Assembly: GCA_015060685.1 (NCBI GenBank)
Contig: SUXZ01000024.1
Location: 1-34,316, forward strand
Length of the DNA: 34,316 bases
From: Mediterranea massiliensis
GTDB taxonomy: Bacteria; Bacteroidota; Bacteroidia; Bacteroidales; Bacteroidaceae
Direction of reading: 5' to 3'
Each line of letters begins with the position of its first letter. Position 1 is the first letter of the stretch. Position numbers and translations under genes: made by a program. A model generated the notes under the pieces. That model did not search any database. It saw only the letters and a list, made by a program, of their open reading frames with translations, and had not been told where the DNA came from. This document shows, piece after piece, positions 1-8,742 of this stretch.

Positions 1-2
1 AA

Positions 3-125
3 TGGATAAGTTATAGAGAACAGCATTTAGAAAATTTGGAAGTTCAAGCGGAAGCATGTACTTTTGCCCAACAAACCCTAAATCAAATTGAACAACTTAA
101 AACAAACGCTATTCAACAGATTTAA
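3..125 (+). CDS. C-terminal end of an unidentified protein (truncated by window edge)
   Basis: An open frame runs in from the left edge and stops with TAA at 123-125, giving the last 40 residues of a protein. The piece is rich in Glu, Gln and Leu with heptad-like spacing (ENLEVQAEA, LNQIEQLKTNAIQQI), so it is probably a C-terminal coiled coil. Such ends occur in type I restriction specificity subunits (HsdS) and many other proteins, and the visible part is too short to decide. No start or domain is visible. That it codes is inferred from frame openness and amphipathic composition. Confidence 0.45.
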   Translation, partial: WISYREQHLENLEVQAEACTFAQQTLNQIEQLKTNAIQQI

Positions 126-253
126 GGATTTAGAGATTTTTTATTCACCTCCCTTCAGGGTTATAGTTTAAATACTCAACTTTTAGCAGGGATAAAGAAA
201 AAAACATTCAACTTTTTCTAGGGCAAGACAGTAGCTGTTACTTATGGCAATCT

Positions 254-319
254 TGAAGCGTAACTTAAGGCAAGCGTTAGTCGTAAGTTAAGCTTAGCCG
301 AAGCGTAAGTAGGGGTATT
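254..319. repeat. Three tandem ~22-24 bp repeat units (cluster A)
   Basis: The word CGTAA recurs at 258, 282 and 304, each time inside a longer similar unit. Units 1 and 2 have cores CGTAACTTAAG and CGTAAGTTAAG; the central TAACTTA and TAAGTTA are reverse complements, so the core is near-palindromic. Unit 3 is degenerate (CGTAAGTAGG). The cluster lies just beyond the mnmE stop, between two convergent genes. The rest of the gap 126-343 shows only a weak direct repeat around TCAACTTTT (176 and 208). Confidence 0.6.
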
Positions 320-343
320 TTTGCATCAAAAAATGGATGATGT

Positions 344-1738
344 TTACTTACCCACGCAAAAGTGTTTGAAGATATTACCGAGTACTTCTTCTACGCCTAT
401 TTCGCCACCGACGATTTCGGCAAGGTGGTAGAGGCATTCGCGAAGGTCTTGGCTGACAAAGTCGCCAGAGAGTTGCATTTGCAAACCGTCTTGTACGCGA
501 TGAATGGAGTCGAGGGCGCGTGATAGAGCTTCGTAGTGACGTATATTGGTGACAATGACATCGTTCTGCGATACTTCGGGTAGGGCAGCGGTCTTTACCA
601 ATAGGGTTTCTAATTCGTCTAAGCTATCGCGTGTTTTTGCTGATAGGAATAGCTTGGGGGCTTTTATGTCGCTAAAGGATTGACTTAGTATTTGGCGTAT
701 TTCCGGCGTTAGCTTGTCTGCTTTATTAAATAGTATGATAAGCTGTTTCTCTTCGCAATAGGGAAGGATTTCTGCCTTTAGTTCTTCGAAATCCGCATGT
801 CCGGTTCCGTCAATCATCCAAAGGATAATGTTTGCTTGCTCCATCTTCTGGTAGGTGCGCTCAATTCCGATGCTTTCTACTACATCGTTGGTTTGGCGGA
901 TACCGGCGGTATCGATGAAACGGAACGTGATGCCTTGCAGGTTGATGGTGTCTTCAATCACATCGCGTGTGGTGCCATGAATATCGCTGACGATAGCTTT
1001 CTCTTCGTTCAGTAACGCATTGAGTAGGGTGGATTTACCAGCATTTGTTTCGCCTATGATGGCTACAGGTACACCATTCTTAATAGCATTGCCCACTGAA
1101 AATGAATTGGCCAAACGACTAACGGTTTTCTCTATGTCGTTGGCTATTTGAGTGAGCTCGGTACGGTCGGCAAACTCTAACTCTTCGTGGTCGCTAAAGT
1201 CCAACTCAAGTTCCATTAAGGAGGTGAGATGCAATAACTTGTCGCGAAGCAAGGATAACTCTTGACTGAATCCTCCACGCATTTGATTCATGGCCAAACG
1301 ATGGGTTGCGGCCGAGGAAGATGCAATCAAATCGGCAACGGCCTCTGCCTGACTTAAATCCATCTTTCCATTCAAGAAGGCGCGTTGGGTATATTCGCCA
1401 GGTTCGGCCAAACGACATCCATTTGCTATGAGTAAGCGAATGACTTGTTGCAAGATATAAGATGAGCCATGGCATGAGATTTCGGTAGAATCTTCCCCGG
1501 TATAAGAGTGGGGCGCACGAAAAACGGATACCAATACCTCGTCGATAATCTCTCCGTTGTCCGAAAGAATCTTTCCAAACGTCAGGCTGTAATTCTTGCG
1601 CTCTTCCAACGGCTTTCCGCTGATAGGAGTGAATATTTTTGAAGTGATGGCAATGGATTGTGGGCCCGAAACACGGATTACTCCAATGGCACCTCCTTGG
1701 GCAGTTGCAATGGCACAAATTGTATCTTGTTGCATCAT
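344..1738 (-). CDS. mnmE: tRNA uridine-5-carboxymethylaminomethyl modification GTPase MnmE
   Basis: MnmE works with MnmG to modify the wobble uridine (C5 position) of certain tRNAs in the cytoplasm. The 464-residue protein has the full family layout: an N-terminal tetrahydrofolate-binding domain (about 1-120), a helical domain, and an inserted G domain with P-loop GETNAGKST (229-237), DTAG (276-279) and NKAD (338-341). It ends in the conserved FCVGK, with the catalytic Cys at 461. A second Met directly follows the first; either could be used. It is divergently transcribed from the hybrid kinase gene, and a TAnnTTTG box lies 29 nt upstream. The length is normal for the family. Confidence 0.97.
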   Translation of the reverse strand: MMQQDTICAIATAQGGAIGVIRVSGPQSIAITSKIFTPISGKPLEERKNYSLTFGKILSDNGEIIDEVLVSVFRAPHSYTGEDSTEISCHGSSYILQQVIRLLIANGCRLAEPGEYTQRAFLNGKMDLSQAEAVADLIASSSAATHRLAMNQMRGGFSQELSLLRDKLLHLTSLMELELDFSDHEELEFADRTELTQIANDIEKTVSRLANSFSVGNAIKNGVPVAIIGETNAGKSTLLNALLNEEKAIVSDIHGTTRDVIEDTINLQGITFRFIDTAGIRQTNDVVESIGIERTYQKMEQANIILWMIDGTGHADFEELKAEILPYCEEKQLIILFNKADKLTPEIRQILSQSFSDIKAPKLFLSAKTRDSLDELETLLVKTAALPEVSQNDVIVTNIRHYEALSRALDSIHRVQDGLQMQLSGDFVSQDLRECLYHLAEIVGGEIGVEEVLGNIFKHFCVGK

Positions 1739-1766
1739 TTAATTGACTTTTTATGTAAAATCGGTA

Positions 1767-1774
1767 CAAAGATA
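1767..1774 (-). promoter_or_regulatory. Bacteroidota -7 box for mnmE
   Basis: On the minus strand this reads TATCTTTG, matching TAnnTTTG, 29 nt upstream of the mnmE start. No clear -33 TTG was found at the expected distance. Confidence 0.5.
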
Positions 1775-1828
1775 GGCTTTTTTAGTGAAAAAAGCGGCGA
1801 AAATGTATATACTTACAATTTATTGTAT

Positions 1829-1836
1829 TATATTTG
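1829..1836 (+). promoter_or_regulatory. Possible -7 box for the hybrid histidine kinase
   Basis: Reads TATATTTG (TAnnTTTG), 26 nt before the kinase start at 1862. The surroundings are AT-rich and no -33 box is evident, so this is moderate evidence only. Confidence 0.4.
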
Positions 1837-1861
1837 CTCACAACTAAACAAAATCTAATGG

Positions 1862-3343
1862 ATGGAAACAACTGATAAACCTCAAATTCAATGCCAGGAA
1901 ATCCAAAAAACGAACGAGCAATATCGCCGGATTATTGAAGCACTTTCTGAGTTCGTTTTTATCTTCGACAAGGATTTCGTTATTCAAGATGTTATCATGG
2001 CGTCTTCGGCCGTTTTGTTGCACCCCAAAGAGGAATTGATAGGCACAAATGGTCGTCTAATCTATTCGCCAGAGGTTTCCGATTTGTATATCTCAACTAT
2101 TCGTGCTTGCCTTGAAGACCAAAAACAGAAGGAGATAGAGTATCCTTTGGAGGCCGATGGCCAGACATACTATTTCCAAGCCCGTATTGCTCCCTATGAA
2201 GAGAATCGGGTCCTTGCATTGATTCGTGATGTAACCGACCGTGTTACAGGATATAACAAATTGATTACGGCTAAGCAGAAAGCAGAAGAGGCCGATAAGA
2301 TGAAAACCCTCTTCATGTCGAACATGAGTCATGAAATCCGCACGCCGTTGAATGCCATTATCGGCTTTTCGGATGTGTTGGCCGTGACGGAAGACCCGGA
2401 AGAGCGTAGCATCTATCAAGATATCGTTCAGAAAAATACCAAGCTATTGTTGCAATTGGTAGAGTCGATGCTCGAACTGTCGCGCATGGATTCAGGAAAT
2501 ACCGATTGGAAGTTTGAACAATGTCTGCTGAACGATTTGGTGCAAGACTCTGAACTTTTGTTGGGTATGTCTATCCCGTCGGGCGTCGTGTTGAAGTACG
2601 ACATCCCGGAAGAGATAATCATGCAAAACACCGATAAGTATTGGTTGAAACAGATTGTATCGAACTTCCTGACAAATGCCATCAAAAACACTACAAAGGG
2701 TTCGATAACATTAAAACTGGAAGCCACCGATGAATGGGTAAAGATAGCTGTTACCGATACCGGATGCGGAATACCGAAGGAGAACCTCTCTTCTATATTC
2801 AATCGCTTTGAAAAGTTGGACGACTTCAAGCAGGGCGTAGGCCTTGGTTTGTCGTTGTGTCAAAGCATTGCAAAGAACTTGAACGGACGCATCGATGCAG
2901 AATCGGAAGTTGGAGTGGGTAGTACATTCAGTATATTGCTCAGACGCGATGGCGTTAATAGATCAAACCGAACCCCTAATGCCAAAAAACGAATCCTTTT
3001 AGCGGAAGAATCGGATACTGTTGCTAAGGAGATTATTGCTTCCTTGGGTGAAGAACACGAGGTGATTCGTTGCCATAATGGTGTGGAGGCCGAGAACTAC
3101 TTGCAATATGAGAATCCGGATCTGTTGATTGTAGATATGAGTTTTGTGGATGCACAAACATCGGTAGAATTGATAGTCAAGGCGCGTACCCAACTGATTC
3201 CGATACCTATCCTTGCCACTACCAACCAGATGCAATATTCCGAGCAGCAAAGGGCACGCCATGCAGGGGCTAATTGCGTAATGAGCAAACCGTTTGCCGA
3301 AGAACTTTTAAGAGAAAATGTCACGTTGCTACTGGGAAGCTAA
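1862..3343 (+). CDS. Soluble PAS-domain hybrid sensor histidine kinase with receiver domain
   Basis: A cytoplasmic two-component sensor with no membrane segment or signal peptide. Order: PAS-like sensor (about 20-130), HisKA with phospho-acceptor His157 in MSHEIRTPL, HATPase with DTGCGIP and GVGLGLSL motifs (about 255-365), and a C-terminal receiver (about 378-490). The receiver keeps an acidic pair (AEESD), a phospho-acceptor Asp in LLIVDMSF, a Thr in ILATT and the Lys in MSKPF, so it looks functional. There is no DNA-binding domain and no adjacent response regulator, so the output partner lies elsewhere. An out-of-frame ATG at 1858 overlaps the start region; the in-frame ATG at 1862 begins METTDK. 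The signal sensed cannot be told from sequence. Confidence 0.9.
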   Translation: METTDKPQIQCQEIQKTNEQYRRIIEALSEFVFIFDKDFVIQDVIMASSAVLLHPKEELIGTNGRLIYSPEVSDLYISTIRACLEDQKQKEIEYPLEADGQTYYFQARIAPYEENRVLALIRDVTDRVTGYNKLITAKQKAEEADKMKTLFMSNMSHEIRTPLNAIIGFSDVLAVTEDPEERSIYQDIVQKNTKLLLQLVESMLELSRMDSGNTDWKFEQCLLNDLVQDSELLLGMSIPSGVVLKYDIPEEIIMQNTDKYWLKQIVSNFLTNAIKNTTKGSITLKLEATDEWVKIAVTDTGCGIPKENLSSIFNRFEKLDDFKQGVGLGLSLCQSIAKNLNGRIDAESEVGVGSTFSILLRRDGVNRSNRTPNAKKRILLAEESDTVAKEIIASLGEEHEVIRCHNGVEAENYLQYENPDLLIVDMSFVDAQTSVELIVKARTQLIPIPILATTNQMQYSEQQRARHAGANCVMSKPFAEELLRENVTLLLGS

Positions 3344-3371
3344 TATCGATAGGATTAAATAGATAAATAAT

Positions 3372-3416
3372 AAAAAAGCATCCGCCATGTTTATATTTAC
3401 ATAGCGGATGCTTTTT
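3372..3416. terminator. Bidirectional intrinsic terminator between kinase and nucleoside phosphorylase genes
   Basis: A perfect stem AAAAAAGCATCCGC / GCGGATGCTTTTT, extended inward by ATGT/ACAT, with A and T runs on both sides. It lies between convergent genes and can terminate both. Confidence 0.88.
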
Positions 3417-3435
3417 ATATGCATGAACTGCACAC

Positions 3436-4314
3436 TTAGATACGCTCCAAAACCGTTTCTATCAGCGTGTCAATGCTATTCTTGTAACCGGTATTCGCCT
3501 CTTTAATTAGTCGGTTGGCAATCACCATGCAAACGGTGGTTGCACGATGTCCCATCAATCGGGCCAAACCGGCTAATGCCGAACTCTCCATTTCGAAGTT
3601 GCATATCTGCAATTCTCCATACTTGAAGTTTTCAATCTTTTCGTTCTGATGAGGGTCGGCCAATGGAATGCGCAATTCGCGTCCTTGAGGTCCGAAGAAA
3701 CCACCGGCAGCGATGGTTATGCCTCGCACCATGTCGTCTTGAGCAATGCGTTCAAGCATCTCTTCGTTGCAATCGATGACGTATGGGTGGGCAATGCATT
3801 GGTTGCCTTTCCATCCCATGTGTTTCACGAAAGCCTCTTCGAGTGCCAAGTCGCACACCTCGTTGCGTCCGGCATAGAAATTAAGCAGACCGTCGAAACC
3901 GATGCTTTTTTGCGAGCAGACAAAGGTTCCTACCGGTGTGTGTGGTTGTAAACCACCGCAAGTGCCGATGCGGACAAGTTCGAGTGAGCGCAGGGTTTCG
4001 TTCTCTTCGCGTGTCTGGAAATTGATATTTGCCAATGCGTCGAGTTCGTTCATTACAATGTCAATGTTATCGCATCCGATACCTGTAGAGAGTACGGTGA
4101 TTCGTTTGCCTTGATAACTGCCGGTAATGCTTTTGAACTCACGGCTTTCTATTTCACACTCTTTGTTGTCGAAGTGCGAGGCTACTAATGCTACGCGTCC
4201 AGGGTCACCGACAAGAATCACCTTGTCGGCCAATTGCTCCGGTTTCAAGTGGAGATGAAACACCGAACCGTCTTCGTTGATAATCAGTTCGGAAGGTGGA
4301 AATATCTTTGCCAT
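3436..4314 (-). CDS. Nucleoside phosphorylase (uridine phosphorylase-like, NP-I family)
   Basis: Catalyses reversible phosphorolysis of a nucleoside to base plus pentose-1-phosphate, in the cytoplasm, for nucleoside salvage. Family marks: the phosphate-binding GDPGR at 36-40, the RIGTCGGL strand near 116-123, and the FEMESSALAG nucleoside-binding motif near 240. Length (292) fits the Bacteroidota uridine phosphorylase-like group, slightly longer than enterobacterial Udp. It starts 24 nt after the floA stop with no promoter box in between, so it is probably the last gene of that operon. A pyrimidine substrate is likely but not proven; purine phosphorylases share the fold. Confidence 0.85.
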   Translation of the reverse strand: MAKIFPPSELIINEDGSVFHLHLKPEQLADKVILVGDPGRVALVASHFDNKECEIESREFKSITGSYQGKRITVLSTGIGCDNIDIVMNELDALANINFQTREENETLRSLELVRIGTCGGLQPHTPVGTFVCSQKSIGFDGLLNFYAGRNEVCDLALEEAFVKHMGWKGNQCIAHPYVIDCNEEMLERIAQDDMVRGITIAAGGFFGPQGRELRIPLADPHQNEKIENFKYGELQICNFEMESSALAGLARLMGHRATTVCMVIANRLIKEANTGYKNSIDTLIETVLERI

Positions 4315-4338
4315 GGCATGTCTCTTTAATGTTTATAC

Positions 4339-5337
4339 TTAACTTAACGGCTTGCCGTTGTTATTGTTCGTAGGCTTGGCAATGGTTTCGCGCATGGAGG
4401 TGTCGGCTTCGATGTTCTTCATGCGGTAGTAGTCCATAATGCCTAAGTTGCCGTTGCGGAAGGCTTCGGCCATAGCCTTGGGTACTTCGGCTTCGGCTTC
4501 AATCACCTTTGCACGGGCTTCTTGAGCCTTGGCTTTCATTTCCTGTTCGCTTGCTACGGCCATTGCTCTACGCTCTTCGGCCTTGGCTTGTGCAATGTTC
4601 TTGTCGGCATTGGCTTGGTCAATCTGAAGTGATGCACCGATGTTCTTACCTATGTCGATGTCGGCGATGTCAATGGATAGAATTTCGAAAGCAGTACCGG
4701 CATCCAATCCTTTGCGAAGCACCAACTTGGAGATTGAATCGGGATTTTCGAGCACCGATTTATGGTTTTCGCTCGAACCGATAGATGATACGATACCTTC
4801 GCCTACACGGGCCAATACAGTGTCTTCGCCGGCACCACCCACCAATTGGCGGATGTTGGCGCGAACGGTTACACGGGCTTTGGCAATCAGCTGAATACCA
4901 TCTTTGGCAACGGCGGTTACCGGAGGCGTGTCGATTACTTTCGGATTTACCGACATCTGTACGGCTTCGAATACATCACGACCGGCCAGGTCGATAGCGG
5001 TTGCCATTTGGAAAGGAAGTTCGATGTTGGCTTTCGATGCAGAAACCAATGCATGAACCACCTTCTCTACATGTCCGCCGGCCAAGTAGTGGGCTTCCAA
5101 TTCGTCGCGTGTAATGTTGCTCAATCCGGCTTTGTGGGCCTCAATCATAGCGGGTACAATGATGTATGGCGGCACATTACGGATGCGCATCAAGAAGAGT
5201 TGGACCAGTGAAATGTTTACACCTGATACTTTGGCCGATAGCCATAGAAAGAAGGGTACATAGTGAAAGAATATCACTATAAAGATGATACCTACCGCTA
5301 CTAAGCCGAAGGTAAAAAACATAGAAGTGTCTTCCAT
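4339..5337 (-). CDS. floA: Flotillin-like protein FloA
   Basis: A membrane scaffold of the SPFH/flotillin class (YqfA/FloA family), associated with membrane microdomains in other bacteria. One N-terminal hydrophobic segment (about 7-34) is followed by an SPFH core ([29 protein letters not shown] region) and a long Ala/Glu/Lys-rich coiled coil (about 240-300, repeated [10 protein letters not shown] and [13 protein letters not shown] type stretches). Length 332 is standard. The start could also be the Met at residue 6. The NfeD-like gene lies 24 nt upstream; nfeD-floA pairs are a widely conserved arrangement in which the two proteins act together. Confidence 0.95.
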   Translation of the reverse strand: MEDTSMFFTFGLVAVGIIFIVIFFHYVPFFLWLSAKVSGVNISLVQLFLMRIRNVPPYIIVPAMIEAHKAGLSNITRDELEAHYLAGGHVEKVVHALVSASKANIELPFQMATAIDLAGRDVFEAVQMSVNPKVIDTPPVTAVAKDGIQLIAKARVTVRANIRQLVGGAGEDTVLARVGEGIVSSIGSSENHKSVLENPDSISKLVLRKGLDAGTAFEILSIDIADIDIGKNIGASLQIDQANADKNIAQAKAEERRAMAVASEQEMKAKAQEARAKVIEAEAEVPKAMAEAFRNGNLGIMDYYRMKNIEADTSMRETIAKPTNNNNGKPLS

Positions 5338-5361
5338 AATCTTTATTGTTTTAAATGATAC

Positions 5362-5832
5362 TTATTGTTCTGCTTTTTCTACTAAAATTATGCCATCTAC
5401 TATGCGCACAACCTTGATGGGCGTCTTGGCATCGATGAACTCGGCCGTCGATTTCACTTCGACGATATGGCCGTCGAAGTCGGCATAGCCAATCAAAGCC
5501 AATCGGGTGGTAGAGATACCGGTATCGCCTATCTGCACATTATCACTTCCCGCTTGCTTCACGGTAGATGAAATCTCTTTTTTCAGCGATAGCTTGTCAA
5601 GCGTCTTGCTTTTCATGAACCATACCAGCGAGCCGATAAATGCTACTGCTGAAACAAGCAATGTGATGCAGCCGACTGTGGTTCCAAATACGCTGAATGC
5701 GTGGTAGTTGGCATAAATGATGCAGCAACCCGACAAGATGCCGGCAATACTGATGCCTGGCACAATAAACAATTCGGCCAGGAACAATAGTACGGCTACT
5801 ACTACCAATACAATCAATAAAATAATGTCCAT
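5362..5832 (-). CDS. NfeD-like membrane protein
   Basis: A short NfeD family protein (156 residues) without the serine-protease domain of long NfeD. It has two to three hydrophobic helices (about 1-25, 28-48 and 53-75) and a C-terminal OB-fold-like domain (about 95-156, with GDTGISTTRLALIGYADFDG and KVVRIVDGIILVE). NfeD proteins partner with flotillins, and here the gene sits between the TPR/PD40 gene (8-nt gap) and floA (24-nt gap). Family and context are clear; the molecular role in Bacteroidales is not established. Confidence 0.9.
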   Translation of the reverse strand: MDIILLIVLVVVAVLLFLAELFIVPGISIAGILSGCCIIYANYHAFSVFGTTVGCITLLVSAVAFIGSLVWFMKSKTLDKLSLKKEISSTVKQAGSDNVQIGDTGISTTRLALIGYADFDGHIVEVKSTAEFIDAKTPIKVVRIVDGIILVEKAEQ

Positions 5833-5840
5833 AACGTTTC

Positions 5841-7274
5841 TTAATATAGGGTTTCTATTTCATGTTTTCTAACCTCCTTGGCGGTTTGGTCAACCTGCTC
5901 CTTTAACTTGAAGATATAGTTTTCCAAATCAAGGATGGTTGGCGCCAACTGGTCTTTCTTTGTCTGATTTCCTTCGCCATATTGCATGCGGAGCTGTTCA
6001 AGTTTCTCGTCCATGCGCAGGTAGTCTAACTCCAATTGACAATATTGTCTGAACAGTTCCTTGGCCTGTGGCGATTGGAAATCGTTCGGATGGTGATACG
6101 TCAGTTGGTCGTTGATGATGAAGAAGAATTCGGGTTCTTTCGTTTCATCCGTTCCCCTTTCCATGCTTCTGACGACTTGAAGTCGCTGCTTGGCATTGTT
6201 CAATGCATCTTCGTCTTTCCACGAATCGCTGATGGCGGTAAGTCTTGCCAATCTGCGCAACTCATCGGCATCGGTGTTGTCGTAGTCGTACACCTCCTTG
6301 ATGTCGTTGGGGATGAAGATGTAGATGCAAACCTTTCCTTCGGGTTGGTAGCGGTCGGAAGCGAACCATCCCAAGTTGGCATATTCGTCCAAAGCAAGCA
6401 TGTAGTCGTTGTAGGGCGAGTTGAATGGCATGCCTAAATTGTCGGGAGCCAGGTAGTTGCCGCTCGAAGGGTTATATCTGGTTACAAAGATGTCGTATCC
6501 TCCCATCGAATTGTTGCCCGTCGAGGCGTAATAGATGGTCACACCGTCGGTCAATACATAGGGATAATTTACGTGTTGTCCGCTATTGATTGTGCTGCTT
6601 AGCGGTGTGCCCTTGCTCCAATCGTCCAATAGCTTGTCGCTGAAGAAGATGGATGTGGTGCTATCGTTCAGTTGCTCGCTATAGTAAATCTTGTTGCCCA
6701 TTTCGGTTTGATACACAATACCGTCGTTTGTGGCGTTTCCCTCGAAATAGTCGTTGTACATGTGCAGGCTTCCCGATTCGGCACTGATGTGGTAGGCTTC
6801 AAGGAAGTTTGCTTTATCCACCACCACGCTATCTATTACGCATATCTTTTCTACACCTTTCAGCATGCGCAATCCGTTTTGGCTCTTCTCAAGTAGTTCC
6901 TCCGCCTCTTCGGTCGAACGTTTGCGCTTTTCCAGTTCGCTGATATATTCTTCGAATGTTTCTATCGATTCTTCAAATCGGTAGGTGGCGGCATAGGCTT
7001 TTCCCAACCATAATTGTCCGCTTGTGGTGCGTCTTTTTACGGCCGTTTCAAGATACTTGATTGATGCTTCCGCCTCTCCTGTTTGTAGCAGGCACACACC
7101 ATAATGCAGGTTGTAGCTTCCATTATTGGGTTGGCTTTTTACAAATTTCTTGTAAATCGGCTTGGCTTTCTCATACTCGCCTTTGTCGTAATAAGCCTTG
7201 CCTTGGGCCAACGATTGTGCCGATAGCGGCAGGCCGATAATGGTAAACAACAAGATTAGTATATATTTTTTCAT
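5841..7274 (-). CDS. Exported tetratricopeptide-repeat protein with PD40-like region
   Basis: It has a signal peptide (MKKYILILLFTIIGLPLSAQ) and no lipobox, so it is probably periplasmic. Residues about 20-125 hold TPR helices (AQGKAYYDKGEYEKAKPIYK, YGVCLLQTGEAEASIKYLE). The middle (about 165-330) resembles PD40/WD40-like beta-propeller repeats (IYYSEQLNDSTTSIFFS, YYASTGNNSMGGYDIF, GWFASDRYQPEGKVCIY). The C-terminus (about 395-477) is a predicted coiled coil. TPR+PD40 proteins are common in Bacteroidota envelope systems, and function here is unknown. It is the first gene of the run leading to NfeD, FloA and the nucleoside phosphorylase. Confidence 0.82.
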   Translation of the reverse strand: MKKYILILLFTIIGLPLSAQSLAQGKAYYDKGEYEKAKPIYKKFVKSQPNNGSYNLHYGVCLLQTGEAEASIKYLETAVKRRTTSGQLWLGKAYAATYRFEESIETFEEYISELEKRKRSTEEAEELLEKSQNGLRMLKGVEKICVIDSVVVDKANFLEAYHISAESGSLHMYNDYFEGNATNDGIVYQTEMGNKIYYSEQLNDSTTSIFFSDKLLDDWSKGTPLSSTINSGQHVNYPYVLTDGVTIYYASTGNNSMGGYDIFVTRYNPSSGNYLAPDNLGMPFNSPYNDYMLALDEYANLGWFASDRYQPEGKVCIYIFIPNDIKEVYDYDNTDADELRRLARLTAISDSWKDEDALNNAKQRLQVVRSMERGTDETKEPEFFFIINDQLTYHHPNDFQSPQAKELFRQYCQLELDYLRMDEKLEQLRMQYGEGNQTKKDQLAPTILDLENYIFKLKEQVDQTAKEVRKHEIETLY

Positions 7275-7305
7275 TTTTGTAAATTAATCGTTCGAAATAG
7301 TGCCT

Positions 7306-7313
7306 CAAAGATA
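7306..7313 (-). promoter_or_regulatory. -7 box for the TPR-nfeD-floA-phosphorylase operon
   Basis: On the minus strand this reads TATCTTTG (TAnnTTTG), 31 nt upstream of the TPR gene start. No other promoter box is obvious before the following three genes. Confidence 0.5.
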
Positions 7314-7387
7314 GGAATATTGTCGGTATTAACACTTTATTTGTGAATCTATTTTTGTTAATTCTTCTTTAATTCACACTTTTCCCT

Positions 7388-7395
7388 TACTTTTG
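7388..7395 (+). promoter_or_regulatory. -7 box for the ttcA-like gene
   Basis: Reads TACTTTTG (TAnnTTTG) 17 nt before the start at 7413, so the 5' leader would be very short. It is divergent from the box at 7306-7313. Confidence 0.5.
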
Positions 7396-7412
7396 CGCCG
7401 TTTTTCAACGAA

Positions 7413-8159
7413 ATGATGGCAAAAGAAAACGATAAACTGATGAAACGCATCGAGCGATGCTTCAGCCGTGGGTTGGTTGATTATGGTTTGATATCCGATG
7501 ACGACCGCATCTTGGTGGGCTTGTCGGGTGGAAAAGATTCGTTGGCTTTGCTCGAATTACTTGCCAAACGCGCCAGAATTTACAAGCCCCGCTTTACCAT
7601 TATTGCGGCTCATGTGGTGATGAAGAATATTCCCTATCAAAGCGATGTGGAGTATCTTCGTTCGTTTGCCCAGTCGTTGGGAGTGGAGTTCGTTCTTTAC
7701 GAAGCCGAGTTCGACGCCTCTACCGATACACGGAAATCACCCTGTTTCCTCTGTTCATGGAATAGACGGAAGGCCTTGTTTACCGTAGCCAAGGAGCATC
7801 AATGCAACAAGATAGCGTTAGGCCATCATATGGACGACATCCTCGAAACATTGCTGATGAACATCACTTTCCAAGGAGCCTTCAGCTCAATGCCCCCCAA
7901 GTTGGTAATGCGCAAGTTCGATATGACCATCATCCGCCCCATGTGCTTGGTACACGAAGCCGATTTGCAGCAACTTGCCATCGAACGCAATTATCGTAAA
8001 CAACTTAAGAATTGTCCTTACGAACACGAATCGCATCGCACCTCCATGCACGGCATCCTGCAACAACTCGAAGCCATGAATCCCGAAGCCAGATATAGCT
8101 TGTGGGGCTCCATGACAAATATCCAAGACGAACTTTTACCTCAGAAAATAAACAAATAA
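7413..8159 (+). CDS. ttcA: TtcA-like tRNA 2-thiocytidine synthetase (PP-loop ATPase)
   Basis: TtcA-type enzymes activate a tRNA cytidine (position 32) by adenylation and insert sulfur using a [4Fe-4S] cluster. The 248-residue protein has the PP-loop SGGKDS at 38-43, the cluster motif C111-x-x-C114 (SPCFLCSW), a third Cys at 201 (KNCPYE) and GHHMDD at 137-142. The three cysteines match the known TtcA ligand pattern. Two consecutive Met codons open the gene; the second (7416) is equally possible. The DUF486 gene follows after 13 nt and is probably co-transcribed. The exact tRNA target in this lineage is inferred from the family. Confidence 0.85.
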   Translation: MMAKENDKLMKRIERCFSRGLVDYGLISDDDRILVGLSGGKDSLALLELLAKRARIYKPRFTIIAAHVVMKNIPYQSDVEYLRSFAQSLGVEFVLYEAEFDASTDTRKSPCFLCSWNRRKALFTVAKEHQCNKIALGHHMDDILETLLMNITFQGAFSSMPPKLVMRKFDMTIIRPMCLVHEADLQQLAIERNYRKQLKNCPYEHESHRTSMHGILQQLEAMNPEARYSLWGSMTNIQDELLPQKINK

Positions 8160-8172
8160 CAGATAATCCGAA

Positions 8173-8541
8173 ATGAAAGCATTTTACACCATTCTCTTGT
8201 TGATTGTATCGAACATATTCATGACCTTTGCCTGGTATGGCCATTTGAAGTTGAGCGAAATGAAAATCAGTACCAACTGGCCGCTCTATGCCATCATCCT
8301 CTTTTCATGGAGCATCGCCCTCTTCGAATATGCTTGCCAAGTGCCTGCCAACCGTATCGGCTTTACCGGTAATGGAGGTCCTTTTACGTTGATGCAACTG
8401 AAAGTGATTCAAGAGGTCATTACATTGATTATCTTTACCGTATTTACCACCGTACTCTTCAAAGGCGAGTCGTTGCATTGGAATCACTTTGCCGCCTTTG
8501 TTTGCCTGGTGCTTGCCGTCTATTTCGTCTTTATGAAGTAG
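8173..8541 (+). CDS. Small DMT-family (DUF486) membrane protein
   Basis: A 122-residue inner-membrane protein with four hydrophobic helices (about 3-25, 36-54, 73-95 and 100-120). The pattern matches the DUF486 family, a small relative of drug/metabolite transporters (YGHLKLSEMK, QVPANRIGF, TLMQLKVIQEVITL). No substrate is known for the family. It lies 13 nt after the ttcA-like gene in the same direction. A set of 22-bp tandem repeats begins 7 nt after its stop. Confidence 0.88.
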   Translation: MKAFYTILLLIVSNIFMTFAWYGHLKLSEMKISTNWPLYAIILFSWSIALFEYACQVPANRIGFTGNGGPFTLMQLKVIQEVITLIIFTVFTTVLFKGESLHWNHFAAFVCLVLAVYFVFMK

Positions 8542-8548
8542 GTTTTTG

Positions 8549-8614
8549 AACAACAAATACTTCACGCGCAAACATCAAATACATCAGACGTAAACAACAA
8601 ATAGTTCAGACGCG
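8549..8614. repeat. Three perfectly spaced 22-bp tandem repeats (cluster B)
   Basis: Units run 8549-8570, 8571-8592 and 8593-8614 with no spacer. All begin AAC(A/T)(A/T)CAAATA and continue with a TTCA or ATCA step and then an ACG or GCG end; each pair differs at only a few positions. Unlike clusters A, C, D and E this unit has no internal dyad. It starts 7 nt after the DUF486 stop. Confidence 0.85.
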
Positions 8615-8619
8615 ATAAA

Positions 8620-8662
8620 TATATAATCTACTCTCGCGCGTACGCACGCGTGCAATTATATA
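8620..8662. repeat. Inverted repeat around an alternating purine-pyrimidine GC core
   Basis: TATATAAT (8620-8627) pairs with ATTATATA (8655-8662). Between them lies an alternating CG/TA-rich core including the perfect 10-bp palindrome GCACGCGTGC at 8644-8653. It lies just after the 22-bp repeats. It may terminate the ttcA operon, but there is no good T-run. Confidence 0.5.
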
Positions 8663-8742
8663 ATTTATGTCTGTTTTGGCTAATATCACTTATGTATTGG
8701 GCATATCTTCTAATAAATTGGATTTTATTTTACGAAAACATG

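Noticed and set aside
1206..1769. 187-codon open frame opposite-phase to mnmE on the same strand
   Set aside because: It lies almost wholly inside mnmE in another frame, has no family features and a composition rich in Arg, Cys and Trp. It is a shadow frame.
8549..8614. CRISPR array
   Set aside because: The 22-bp units abut without spacers, differ from each other, and there are no cas genes.
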